Shown: piece after piece, positions 12,001 through 20,200 of the stretch | How positions within the stretch are numbered: the stretch's first letter is position 1 | How the letters are laid out: every line of letters starts with the position of its first letter | Origin: an uncultured Pirellula sp. | Lineage (GTDB): Bacteria; Planctomycetota; Planctomycetia; Pirellulales; Pirellulaceae | DNA length: 64,000 bases | Direction of reading: 5' to 3' | Assembly (NCBI GenBank): GCA_903892355.1 | Contig: CAITIE010000153.1 | Span: 1 to 64,000 of the forward strand | Program-made: the position numbers and the translations under genes | The notes under the pieces: model-generated | Databases searched by the model: none | Seen by the model: the letters and a program-made list of their open reading frames with translations, nothing else | Told to the model about the DNA's origin: nothing

Positions 12001-14139
12001 CCGGTTGCGGGAGATTTGAACTACACCATCCTCGAAGATCAGATCCTCGAAGTGGCTGAGTCCGCAGTCATTGCAGTCTCGTCCCCGGGACCAGCCAATG
12101 AATCGGATCAGACGATCAAGATCCAGTCGGTCGATGCACTGTCCAACAAGGGTGGTAGCGTTCGATTCATCGGTGGAAAGATCACGTATCAGCCACTGCC
12201 GAATTTCAGCGGCAGCGACTACTTCACCTACACCATCGTCGACAACGGAGTGACCGGAGTCCTCGCGGATCCATTGACCGCGGTTGGCACCATCTTCTTG
12301 ACCGTCAAGGACAAGAACGATGCACCGATCACCACGCCGAAGACACTCAACACGGTCGAAGATACGCCAGCGAGCATCTCGATCGCCGATTTGATCTTCG
12401 GTGACGTGGCAGGTCCAGCCGATGAGCAAGGCTCCCAAACCCTCAACTTCACAGGTGTGAACTCACCGAGTGCTAAGGGTGGAACCGTAATCGTCGTCGG
12501 TGACCGTGTTGTCTACACGCCGCCGAAGAACTACAACGGTATCGACACTTTCACCTACATCGTGACCGACGATGGCTTGAGCGATGGACGACCCGACCCA
12601 CAGTCGGCTTTTGGAACCGTCACAGTCAACATCGAAGCTCGCAACGATGCCCCTGAGGTTGTCAAACCGTTCGGTACCGTATCGATGAAGGAAGACGCCG
12701 ATGAGATCGCGTTGCCTCTGTCGGATTACTTCACCGATCCAGACATCATCCTCAATGGCGATGTTTTGACCTACACGGTCATCAGCAACACGAATACAGG
12801 CCTGATCGAACCCACGTTCGGTAACGGCAACGTGTACTTGAAGCCCAAGGCTGATCAGAACGGCGAAGCCACCATCGTGATCGAAGCGATGGACAAGGCA
12901 GGTCTGAAGGTTACCAACACCATGAAGGTTGTGGTAACACCGGTCGACGATGATCCTCGGTTGGTGACTCCGCTGCCAGACCTATCGGTCGCAGAGGATT
13001 CTCCCCCTCTGAACATCGTCTTAACCCCGACCTACTTCTTCGATCCAGACGTGATCAACGGAGACAAGCTTTCGTTCGAGGCGACCAGCAGCAACACGGA
13101 CATCGCCGAAGTTCGAATCTCGGGCGACAGCCTCCTGATCACCTTGGTGCCAAACGCAAACGGTCAAACGACGATTTTCGTGAAAGCGACCGATTTGACA
13201 GGTCGATCGGTATCCGATTCCTTCGTCTTGACGGTGACCCCCGTCAACGACGGCCCGGTCACGGTACCCGACAGCTACACCACTCCTCAGGGGGTAACGT
13301 TGATCACCACGGACGCCCGTGGAACGCTGACGGTTACCACGACCGACGACGGGGTACTGGCAAATGACAGGGATCCCGAAGGGGATTCGTTCACCGCCAC
13401 GGTCACGGTCCAGCCAACCCGAGGCTCGGTGACGATGAATGCCGATGGAACCTTTACCTACATTCCTGGTTCGACCGCAATTGCTGGAACCACGGATACG
13501 TTCAAATACGTGGCCAAGGACAGCCAGGGTGCTGCAAGCGTCGCGACGACGGTTACAATTACCATCGGTCGCCCGCCACAGCCGAAGTATCAGAACCCAA
13601 CCCGCAAGCAAGACGTCAACGCAGACGGCTTCATATCCCCAATCGACGTCCTGATCGTGGTCAATCTGCTCAACAGCCGTGGCCCATCGGTACCCGTCGA
13701 AGGTCTCCCTGGACCACCGGATTATGTGGACGTCAACGGTGACAACGTCGTCAATCCACTCGACGCTCTCGAGGTGATCAACTACATCAACTCGCAGAGT
13801 GGTGGATCCTCGGGCGGAGAGGGAGAAGGAGAAGGATTCTCGAGCGTCCAGCAAGTGGTCGCACCTTGGTCCCAGGGATGGAATGTTGACATCGGTCGCG
13901 GTGTGGAAAACACCACCGTCGCGATGTCTGCAGCCCAGACTCTGAAGCCGATGGTCACACGGTCCTCGTCGAACTCGACCGGTTCGATGGCACCGAGTCC
14001 TTCGGCCCCTTGGAATCTGGCCAGCTTGAATATCGAGGAGGATGAACTCGATACGCTCGCCGACGATCTGTCGCGCTACGGCGCGAGAGACAACGACTCA
14101 CTAGTCGACCAGGCTCTATCCGACCTGTTTGGCGAATAG
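1..14139 (+). CDS. Giant dockerin-tailed multidomain surface protein with degenerate metzincin domain (5' partial)
   Basis: The frame is open from base 1, so the gene starts upstream; 4,712 residues are visible. Domains in order: a metzincin-like domain (to about base 360) whose zinc motif is replaced by SSIGLMLGLAR while a later Met is kept; a PPC-like domain (about 420-1130); an F-E-F module (1297-1545); a DUF1565-like start of a beta-helix (about 1561); two Fn3-like stretches (2605-3260); a second helix (to about 4480); PPC-like domains (4540-5730, 7130-7560); more helix ending like a choice-of-anchor-Q region (to about 8750); an array of F-E-F modules (9136-11000); a GEVED domain (11107-11650); six cadherin-like modules (11660-13560); two dockerin calcium loops (DVNADG, DVNGDN; 13612-13800); a Gly/Glu linker and an acidic tail. 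Dockerins normally bind cohesins, but none is encoded here. An extracellular or cell-surface structural or adhesive role is inferred. It is a tandem paralogue of the next gene. Confidence 0.9.
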   Translation, partial: NAVTEKQKARIREAFSIWADNIGVQFVETPNSGLTMALGSLNALPSAAGLRVENAASGFWGVRIDPTYQNSLAVFSADNQWDDNYGENMTRAAMSSIGLMLGLARAGDADPSTLMKFDSNFINFTAGSDRNFEPVFPGNLDTMRAQYLHRPESSDIDLYRFDVDFGTNGENRQGALTIESFAERASSSSPLDTRLALFKQTQATAVSNLGAGGGVEVLFTAVKPGKEGNNLQVFVTRSNRGVGAQPIINTFPNAITIDLNSSIGSETTLNELLVALDNDPAARSLVKVTLNKGDRATVIGDRDITYSPITLFGGNVELIAQNDDYFSKDSLIRMNLDSGIYYIGVSASGNDKYDASVPGTGNGGRTQGRYDLRLTFRAQTDGVDSIRDVSNGSGDPGVSLDGDGDGVPGGVYNFWFETRPLDRVLRFNADGTAPIDGRIVTVTGGNGVVRRFEFSTDATVGIGNTAVRYTTASTVGDLALALAAAINSRTELGVTATANGARITLKGERLVQLSSGLTAIDISGKTIFVDKSAGPNADGSLAKPFNNIAGSGVANAFSAALPGDIVRIVGNGGADGKIETAKDNFAYEIGYGVLAGSILADGATMDVPKGVSVMVDAGAVFKMRRSRVGVGSSTLGVDRSGGALQVLGTPKLLDRNGNAIRGSSGQSVSGNVFFTSWLDEAIGFDNYQPTTAPAAGDWGGLLFKRDLDKSAGRFDLEDEGIFRQYVNYADIRYGGSSAVVIDSVQQSVNSIQITEMRPTLTFNRISNGADSAISATPDSFEETLFSDLRYQRKGSFTPDYDRIGPDIHDNTLVNNSINGLFIKVSTPAGGELKQLTVPGRFNDTDIVHIITENIIVQGNPGGAQLDATVVSSNLISLAPTLGGSFLPGSYSYKLTFVDRNGYETPPSNATQTIDLLPGQTAIRLIGLPGTTGEYTSRRLYRADSVGGSYRLVAELDSSTTSYQDRGTVLADPLDPNATLLRDRPNVSGITITPTSGGSLAAAAYTYRIVMIDSMGREGLASNTTAIATSTTTNRSLRLNNLPTVQAGYAGRRIYRSAAGGAGTFSLIAEIRDPAINSYLDNGTSTLTGTLSVESSGNIRPRLDASLAIDPGSIIKIEGARIELGQSTQLLAEGTDGNRIVFTSKQDDRFGAGGTFDTNNNGLRGSLDAKARDWSGVYASPGANISLDNTVVAYAGGISRLEGTFKAFSPLELQQADARVANSVFENNGNGMGGQGPIDRLGRPANENYPFGNNNSRGATVFIRGTQPIFVNNTFQNNVGTALTIDANSMDAELRGDIGRQSGEVDRIKNLDANRGPLFRGNRLYNNSINGLEIRGDASTNNRNEDVLAVRDLQRNLLTTESVWDDTDMVHVLFDSITVGNLQSVGGLRLQSSVNESLVIKMEGQGSNFDQERGTGFTATGRFGSISDRVGGTVTVMGMPGFPVVLTSLRDDAVGAGTQPDGRPQTDTNNDGIASVPRAGDWRSMLFDSFSNDRNVQTVLELEQADVIAPGLNDSVLSAQFMGTLAANAQSSDENLRLGFIVQGVLSEPADQDLFSFVATAGTEVWVDVDSTEITLDTVIEILNANGDLIARSDNSTAEQLNPSLIYRDPSLDVDSVNPIVQKNRSTARRNESGLIKEDGTSNTGDAGLRMILPGVAGATSTYFFRVRSASTNIENPAAGITSGSYTVQVRMRDEQEFAGSTVQFADIRYATNGIQVNGLPNNSPLTGEANSNMYDGVVESGITPTVTDLGPLHLTSKSAISVAGTLNAGTNRYRFTVGDLASTYVGTPSASSTYPVVIDVDYADGLNRKRLNVQVLYDNDNNANTPGIPVAGITRSRSLIVDDVPGPLSGSDLDDLSRGSVGTADPFISFIGTAELRRGTYEVIVTDNDIGSTKSGIYQMEIRQGDKIAGTLPNNYRGSYSTTIAFQAGLTAANMAGKTVTVSDGSSRVSLEFTLTGNVAFGNIPVVIAAGDSPARLGDKFRDVINQLYLQKQLNVRASDSNGVVNGNGNGIIDLFGKVQVSDPSGAFTVSGTSGIQNFDGAGDQNVVRDQGQLIVSNNVITKARDWAVWSAPADKYYADGRAQQARTNAFDSTNPVAPPTLGGAFARNLPVANEVPFGVAVGSVAERAGVAPGMIVVNNIFDEAGLGGLHIQGEEPTWRLTVRPGILDSSFDGATGNHAGSRFHDSIPNRFEVGFGRQRVRFEFEDIAGAVTGGPDFGSGVTGGNGWSPDFIPIYYREDAGAVYLRPDPTNPGYAADEMVKAIRDSFYGSVLTTNGTTQHIYTWFEPQNPIVQTDPADPATWIYPSATLIVRGPQYFDTLGTGVPITFSRVGDYTAAPFVRAVNNTIVGNDGRAAFNPVSVDLDNNDTLAGAAETYQGVNINPRQYTVNGTLSADPLSTGSSDVDIYKFQLEIGERVRVNVDTGAGSRLDAALKIFDANGVAQIVSTSQDPTTSENSSAPGESVGLDPYIDFTATKAGVYYAAISASGNSSYDPLSLADRKRGTTSGDYKLILEVLRPEEFVITVDEVNTYADGETFTISQVADFIGTTNNSRTFEFTRSGAVSAGNIPVYIGNEYRVPDLARSIAMAINLAGMSNTQTLGNGPFGVASPLAPVSAIALGGINGFNPSTGNLPAPDLGVNSGNIRGAELEAGLNRVQNSTNDFNPPGPFSPFDAGSGPGGNHMGRGFGHDRTMSGGFGTAQGNGTTEKFVVIRNAYSINSSVTRRINAQVGSNNANQLIPETGIMVSGGATPTLLNNAFINVQSPIIQEVAGVRPAAVIVGGNTYQYIEGAKPDSNLTWAGIEGVPTNVPNTNTDFNFIAGNAEKLLSDFPGNKFLPASGSQIIDSSIDSMPEREKFRATKAAVGIAPSPVLAPDRDYYGLLRADDPSVAPPSGLGGNVFKDRGAIDRADFVGPYAVSLKPIDNDAQNVDIDKTESVMQLTAGVYPEFRIQLKDGFESANLGGGTGINDDSVTGRTGGNRLPGSVVTITENGRLLVEGMDYAFSYNTTTNEIVLKPLAGVWKNDRVYDIAINNKDRFVVNAPAGDQIEDGGMFTIRDANGGDVTFEYDSGYRLQLPQGLQLNVPLAGGGAGGIIDGDRFALTSGSKTVFFEFDNNANIIDTTATVIKFTSLSTKSEVSDAIISAINGAMLAGVTARKDSVGNVFIGAPLGAYVNTAAAPSVTQPKQTTGLLVPALGTRPGGISDGQTFSLSDGRIAVVFEFDADVQPQVQSGNIRIDISNANTDAEVAIAIKNAIDGSLLALDSLVVNNNIVYLGLPETGRVDVVSSKLDVVGVARTILDGQSITITRTVGSSVITKTFEFTTDATVAAGNIPIPFTLSSTQSEIGDTLAAAIKNAGLGLAPAHVGNGNVIIGGSPEYSVSVANAPTVGVFGQPGVQGNTTLQIFGTLQLLVPSRGGADLKDDTTFTITSGSITATFEFDGNFSGSTVPGSSTIRFTPASTQSDIVTLIVQAINATTALGITARDAGLGRIDLGLLENSAVNVRDSKLTTDRGNVQDGDYFTISNGTTAVTFEFENLSLGNGYSPSRTPIRFTNGDSRQRVYEAMQATIKSSALKLDTDITADGLRLRDNASFLINADNAPSLRKLGVPGGAIAVPFVQDASFTSEQVRDSIIRAINAASTAGKTPLVAKVRGGSTLFVENAISISPDVSSFYLRGVQDNAGNFLKSNRITNETQFTIIMPGVELDFGDAPDPFSTTLGRYPTLKANDGARHVMTDNGPRLGAVITAERDGQPQPLGDGDIGDDGVSFQFQTNVYTLNSSPLFNKNVDTSITVSMTAPGVLNAWVDFNADGDWEDPGENILTDAVFNAVTLQQTFNVRIPATSPTPTTATPAFARFRASTLGTKLPTGLALDGEVEDYRVIIAPGTPPTGVNDAYSMNEDQLGGLSTTDALGQVTPGFGVDDGVLANDINPDNKPLTASLITPPKHAQSFTFRPDGTFDYAPVADFFGTDTFVYKVNDGVLDSLNYATAVITVRPVNDAPVAGDLNYTILEDQILEVAESAVIAVSSPGPANESDQTIKIQSVDALSNKGGSVRFIGGKITYQPLPNFSGSDYFTYTIVDNGVTGVLADPLTAVGTIFLTVKDKNDAPITTPKTLNTVEDTPASISIADLIFGDVAGPADEQGSQTLNFTGVNSPSAKGGTVIVVGDRVVYTPPKNYNGIDTFTYIVTDDGLSDGRPDPQSAFGTVTVNIEARNDAPEVVKPFGTVSMKEDADEIALPLSDYFTDPDIILNGDVLTYTVISNTNTGLIEPTFGNGNVYLKPKADQNGEATIVIEAMDKAGLKVTNTMKVVVTPVDDDPRLVTPLPDLSVAEDSPPLNIVLTPTYFFDPDVINGDKLSFEATSSNTDIAEVRISGDSLLITLVPNANGQTTIFVKATDLTGRSVSDSFVLTVTPVNDGPVTVPDSYTTPQGVTLITTDARGTLTVTTTDDGVLANDRDPEGDSFTATVTVQPTRGSVTMNADGTFTYIPGSTAIAGTTDTFKYVAKDSQGAASVATTVTITIGRPPQPKYQNPTRKQDVNADGFISPIDVLIVVNLLNSRGPSVPVEGLPGPPDYVDVNGDNVVNPLDALEVINYINSQSGGSSGGEGEGEGFSSVQQVVAPWSQGWNVDIGRGVENTTVAMSAAQTLKPMVTRSSSNSTGSMAPSPSAPWNLASLNIEEDELDTLADDLSRYGARDNDSLVDQALSDLFGE
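9136..11000 (+). repeat. Array of F-E-F modules nested inside a split host module
   Basis: Five complete modules of about 75-80 residues start near 9280, 9607, 9895, 10258 and 10546. Each has the pattern D-G-x2-F-x-I...F-E-F-D, a loop, a strand, S/N-T-x-S/A-E, a helix with A-I-x-x-A-I-N/K, then G-(I/V)-T/A-A and a final strand. They are flanked by an N-terminal half module (about 9136-9264, ending after FEYDSGY) and a C-terminal half module (about 10837-11000, with RDSIIRAIN). Together the two halves make one host module interrupted by the array. The C-terminal half resembles the flagellin hook IN motif; that relation is inferred. Confidence 0.7.
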
Positions 14140-14160
14140 TAATAACCGAAATTAAAACAC

Positions 14161-14184
14161 GCGGGGTATCGATCGATGCCCCGC
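14161..14184 (+). terminator. Hairpin at the end of the first giant gene
   Basis: GCGGGGTATC (14161-14170) pairs with GATGCCCCGC (14175-14184) over 10 bp with one G-T wobble and a 4-base loop. A pyrimidine-rich stretch (ATTCCTTTTCC) follows. It lies 21 bases after the stop of the first giant gene. The ATG at 14176 sits in its right arm, which argues against that codon as the start of the next gene. Confidence 0.55.
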
Positions 14185-14235
14185 GATATTCCTTTTCCAT
14201 TATCAACCACCGTACGGTTCCAAGGTTTGTTCAAC

Positions 14236-17200
14236 ATGGGAATTGACGCATCCAGATCGGCTCATCGAAATCGCTCCAACAAGATGGAGCGGCGCAACGG
14301 CTTTCGCAACATGCTTTGCGAAAACCTAGAACGCCGCGAGGTTATGGCCGGGGATATCCTCGACCTCGATTTCCGATTGCTGTCCGTCGCACCGAATTCA
14401 GGCGAGATTCTCTCGACCACTCGGGCGAACGAACTGACGGAGTCGCCGCGTGAATTGGTGTTCCGATTCGTCGGCGGAGAGGACATCCAAGCATCGACGC
14501 TCAAGAACGGGATTCGGATCACCCGCGCGGGTGGCGATGGGGTCTTCGGTGCCGGTGGAGTAGCCACTGACATAGTGGTTGGTCCTGACTATCTAGATTT
14601 CGCGGACAGTTCCAACAAACGCGTTGTGGTGGCTCGGTTCTCACAACCGCTGACCGACGACATGTACCGTGTCGAAGTATTCGGTACCGATACACCCGCA
14701 GCCGTTCGCACCATCGATGGCGATCCGCTGAAGCCACGCAAGACTGGCACTACCAAAGACACCTACGATTTCAATCTGGAACTCGGCACGAAAATCGTCG
14801 CGGTTGTTCCACAGCCGATCGTTCGTCAAACCAACGGTTCGCTCCAACAGAACCGCGACCAAATCGAGATCTACTTCAATGATTCAGAACTCTATGATCG
14901 CAACATCAACACCGGGGATTTAAGTCCCAACCCATCCGTGGTTGATCCCCAGTACTACAAGTTGATGCTTACTCAGGAATCCGTTAGCCCCAACGATGAT
15001 GTGGTCTTCAGCCCGATCTCGGTCAGCTACAACCCTACCGCCAAACGCGCGGTCCTTACGTTTGCGGGTCCCATTGATCAACTCCCCGGAGTAGGCAACT
15101 CCGGTACGTTCCGGTTGCGCGTTGGCTCCAATGAAGCGGTTGCATCGGCATTGACTCCGATCAGCCCCCTTGCCCCGATCGTCGCTGCTGATCCGGCAGG
15201 ATTTTTGAGCGGCGCCTTCCAACTGAACGCCGGGAACCCGTTGACCGGTTCGTTCTCAGCCGTGGTCAGCGAAGAGATTCGCAACGCGACCACTTCTCTA
15301 CCCAACGATTTCCCAGGATCCAATTTCGAACCCGGGCACCGCGATATCCAGGATGAATCGCACCTCGGTGGACCCGATGCCGACCCAGAAATTACTCAGT
15401 TGCAGTACTCCTTCATGGACGGAGTTCCCTACGGAACGGACGCTGCCGGTCGGCCTGTTTACTCCTCCATCACCCCAGACCAAAAGCAGAGAGTGCGTGA
15501 GATTTTCGAGTTTTACTCCCAGAAACTTGGCTTGGATGCTGTGGAGTTCATGGGCGACGCAAGCAGCAATCCGGATATCTACAAGGTTGTCGTTGGCGAT
15601 CTATACCCCAACGCGGGGCCAACGGGCCCGGTTAGCGGCCCTGGTGATGTGATCGGTCTTGCAGGTGGCGACCTGGCCATTATGGACGGTGCCGAAGCGT
15701 GGGATAACACCTTTGGCAATGGATCGAATTTGCCAGGTACGGTTAATTTCTTCTCGACCGCAATGCACGAAATCGGCCACCTCCTCGGCTATTCGCACAC
15801 CTATGATCTGCCTGAGGGGACCATCATGGGCTCTGATGGTCGACTGAGCATCGGAACGCCTCCAACCGAACAAGTATTCCCGGGCGTTAACGACGTCATT
15901 CACGGCCAGCACATGTACCGTCCCGACAATCGGGATGTTGACTTGTACCGTTTCGTCGTCGCGGCGGGAGCAACTGGCTCCCTGCGCGCAGAAACCATTG
16001 CAGAAAGACTCAACGATTCCAGCAATGCCGATACGCACCTCACCCTGCTCCGGCTCGAATCAGACGGCACACTGACCACAGTGGCCTCCAACGATAATTA
16101 TTTCAGCGACGACGCGTTTGTTTCCGCAGAACTTCAACCTGGCGAGTACTTCCTGTCAGTGACCGGCTCTGGCAACCAAGACAACAATCCGTTGACTGGT
16201 GACACCGGTAGCGGTGCAACCAGCCAAGGCCGATACGATCTTCGCATCGATTTCAAGAGTACCACGGCTAGCAGTATCGTCGAGCAAAAGACCGGCTCCA
16301 ATTCGAAAGGCAGCGCACTCGATGGTGACGGCGATGGCATCGCTGGCGGCAATTTCGACTTCTGGTTCCGCGCCGCTTCCCCAGTCGGTACCGCAGGGGT
16401 ACCGGCGGGAAGCCCTCGGACCATCGTCGTTGACAAGGCATTTACCGGAGTCACTCGGGATGGTTCGCTCGCGAGACCGTTCAACCGTATCAACGAAGCG
16501 ACCATGGTTGCGGCTCCTGGAGATATCATCCGACTCGTCGGTGACACGCGTACCTCCTCCTTGACCGACGATGCCGCTTACGAAATCGGCTTTGGCGGTG
16601 CGTCGGTCGGAACACTTCGTGACGGCGCATCTCTCGATGTCCCTCGCGGTGTTACTTTGATGGTCGATGCGGGTGCCATTCTCAAATTCGGCGGAAGCAG
16701 AGTTCTCGTTGGTAGCGTGGATAGCACGACCAATCGAAGCGGAGCCGCCATTCAAGTTCTCGGTACGCCAACGACCCCCGTTTACTTCACGAGCTACTTC
16801 GATCAGTCCCTCGGAAACGATACCAATCCTCTGATCACGAGCCCGCAAAAGGGAGATTGGGGCGGGATCGAAATCCGAAATGACATCGATCGTACCCAAG
16901 GCCGAACTAGCATCTTGATGGCCGGTGGAAAATTCCTGGCGGCCGATAAAGAACGCGAGGGAATATTCCTCAATACCATCTCCAACGCAGACATCCGCTG
17001 GGGTGGTGGTGTTGTCGGTACAGGCGCGCAGTCGAAGGTGGTTAGCCCGATCGACATGGCCGAAGCTCGCCCCCTGATCATTGGGAATAAGATCTCTAAC
17101 AGTGCCGACTCCGCCATGAGCGTCGACCCAAATGGGCTCGAGGAAACGTTATTCACCGAACCCCGTTACCAAAGTGGTGGTGCGTTTATTCCCGATTACG

Positions 17201-20200
17201 GTCGTGTTGGACCGAAAATCTACTCAAACTCGGTTACCAACAACTCGATCAACGGGCTCTTCGTTCGCGCGGAGACGTTGGCCGGTCAACCGCTCAAGGA
17301 ACTCACGGTTCCAGGGCGAATTGATGATTCCGAAATCACCATTGTTTTCGGTGAAAACGTCATCGTTCAAGGTACACCAGGTGGCGCTACGAGCGAAGTC
17401 GCCGCGCCGAACACCTCCCTTTTGACCTTGGCAAATGTAGCTCCAACTTCAGGCACGGGATTCACCGCATCTGTTGCTCTCAATTACATTGTTACCTTTG
17501 TAGATCGCTTTGGCCAAGAAAGCCTGCCGAGCAGTTCGAAATCCGTAGTGGTCAACGCGGGCTCGGCGATCCGTCTCAATAACATTCCTGCAGCCACAGG
17601 CGATTACGTTTCACGCCGCATTTGGCGTCAAGTCAATGCAGCCGGCGCTTTTCAATTAGCAGGAGTGCTCAATCGCGACGACGTATCGTTTGTCGATAAT
17701 AACATTACGCTCAATGGAATCATGCAAACGGTGATCGGACAAGCGTCCGTCAACCGCGCACGACGCGATGCCAGCTTGGTTGTCGATCCTGGTATCGTTG
17801 CGAAGATGCTCGGAGGCCGAATTGAGGTTGGGATCGGAGCAACTCTGCTCGCCGAAGGCACCGAGTCCAAACCGGTTGTTTTCACGTCCCGTCGAGACGA
17901 CCGTTACGGTGCTGGTGGTACATTCGACACCAACAACGATGGTAGCGCCACCCTCCCCGCAAAGGGAGATTGGTCCGGTATTGTAAGCCGTCACCTGGGA
18001 ACCTTGAGCATCGATTCCGCGATCATCAATTTCGGTGGTGGTGAGTCCCGAATCCCAGGCGGTTTCGCGTCGTTCAATGCTGTCGAAGTCCATCAATCGA
18101 CTGCCCGTATCGCGAATACGGTTTTCGATTCCAATGCGTCCGGTGCAACCAACATGGGCGCTACCAATCGGGATACCCGAGGCGTCAATGAAGGGGCGGT
18201 GGTTTTTGTTTTAGGAAGCCAACCGGTAATCATCAACAACGTCTTCAAGAACAACAACTCCGCGGATACCGCTGCGATCAGCGTCGATGCGAACTCCCTC
18301 AACCCAACCTTCGTTCGTGACTGGGGGCGATCGATCGGGGAGAACCAACGAGAAAACGTCGGTATCGGAAACTTCGGGCCTTTGGTGAGCAACAACCAAC
18401 TCGGCGGAAACTCTCTCAACGGGATGCGTGTTCGCGGTGCCGTTGTGATGACCGAGTCGGTTTGGGATGACACCGACATCGTCCACTTGCTCCGCAGCAA
18501 TCTGGTGCTGCCCGATTACCACACCTACGGTGGACTTCGTTTGGTAAGCAAGGCTGACGAGAGCCTAGTTGTCAAGGCCAGCAATGGCGCGTCGATCACC
18601 GCCGAAGGCCGCCCGCTCGACATCAAGGATCGCATCGGCGGAACCGTACAAGTCATCGGTCAACCTGGATTCCCAGTGGTTATCACCAGCCTCGCCGACG
18701 ATTCGATCGGTGCCGGCTTTGACTACCTCGGAAACTCACTGCTCGACACCAACAACAACGGCCCCTCAAGCGGTGTGGCCGGAGATTGGAAGGGAATCAC
18801 ATTCACCCCATTCAGCAACGATCGAAATGTTGACTTCCGATACGAACGTGAACCAGATCAAATCAGCGAAGGTTCGAACGATTTCCCATCCGATGCAGAG
18901 GATTTAGGCTCACTCGCCAGCAACCTAAACGGCGGCGATGAAAACCTCCGCTTAGGCGTGACCTTGACCGGTTCGATCGCCTCGCCACGCGATCTAGACG
19001 TTTACCGGTTCTCGGCGAATGCGGGAACGACCGTTTGGATCGACGTCGATCAAACCTCGGGTTCGTTGGATTCCATCGTCGAGCTGGTCGATGGTAACGG
19101 GCAGATCATCGCCTTGAGCGACAACTCGATCGCTGAGTCGGTTGCGAAAACAACCTTCTCCGATCCTTCCTTCATTCCCGATGGACGGGTCTTGCCCATG
19201 GATCAATCCGCTTGGGCAAAGACCAACGCCAACGAACCAGGCGCACAGGTTGACTTCCTAGGCGTGAATCCTCTCGATGCTGGCTTCCGCGTAGTACTGC
19301 CCGGAGTTGCCGGCAGCTTTAACAATTACTTCCTCCGCGTTCGCAGCAGCAACGTGTCTCAGGAACCGGGCAAGAACGATCCGGCACGATTGACATCCCC
19401 AGCATTGGTCCGCGAAGGGATCACGACCGGTGGTTACAAAGTCCAAGTTCGAATGCAACAGCAACAAGAAGTCGCTGGGTCAGCGGTTCGATTTGCGGAC
19501 ATTCGCTATGCGCAAATCGGCATTGACGTTCAAGGTGGACCGATGCACTCGCCGCTCTTGGGCGAAGTGGGTGAACTCGATCCAAACGAAACCAATGCTT
19601 CGGATCAGAGCGCAATTAACCTTGGCAATATCATCACCAACGATCGCGCGGGAACGTCGATCGCGGCAAACTTGGCATCTCGAGGCGACATCGACTGGTA
19701 CAATTTCTCGGTCTCTCGCGAAGCGATCCAACAAGTTAGCACAACGCCTAGCAACCATATCGCTTTGACCTTCGATATCGATTACGCCGACGGCCAAGGC
19801 CGTCCGAACACTCAGCTTTGGGTATTCCGACGCGATGCGACCAGCGGCCAACTGACCCTCGTGGCAACGGCCAACGAATCGAACATTCAGGACGATCAAG
19901 CTCGGGTGAATATGGGTGCGGACCTCACGGATCTGACCCGTGGCTCGCAAGGCAAACGCGATGCTTACCTCGGCCCCATCGAACTGCCTCAAGGGGATTA
20001 CACGGTAGCAGTAACCAATGCATCCCTGAAGAATGTGAACATGGATCAGTTCACCACCGCCGATGGGTTTTCGGGGTCCAACACGGTTCGTTTTGAACCA
20101 CTCGATTCGGTCCGAGTCATCTCCGAAGATCGTTTCGATCCGGATTCTCCAACTCGGCCATCGCGCAATCAGGATCCCGTTCAGGTTTCCTTTGCTTTGG

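Noticed and set aside
13612-13800. Cellulosome component because of the dockerin pair
   Set aside because: No cohesin, scaffoldin or glycoside hydrolase is in the window. Dockerin-like pairs are common at the ends of planctomycete surface proteins, so a cellulosome is not supported.
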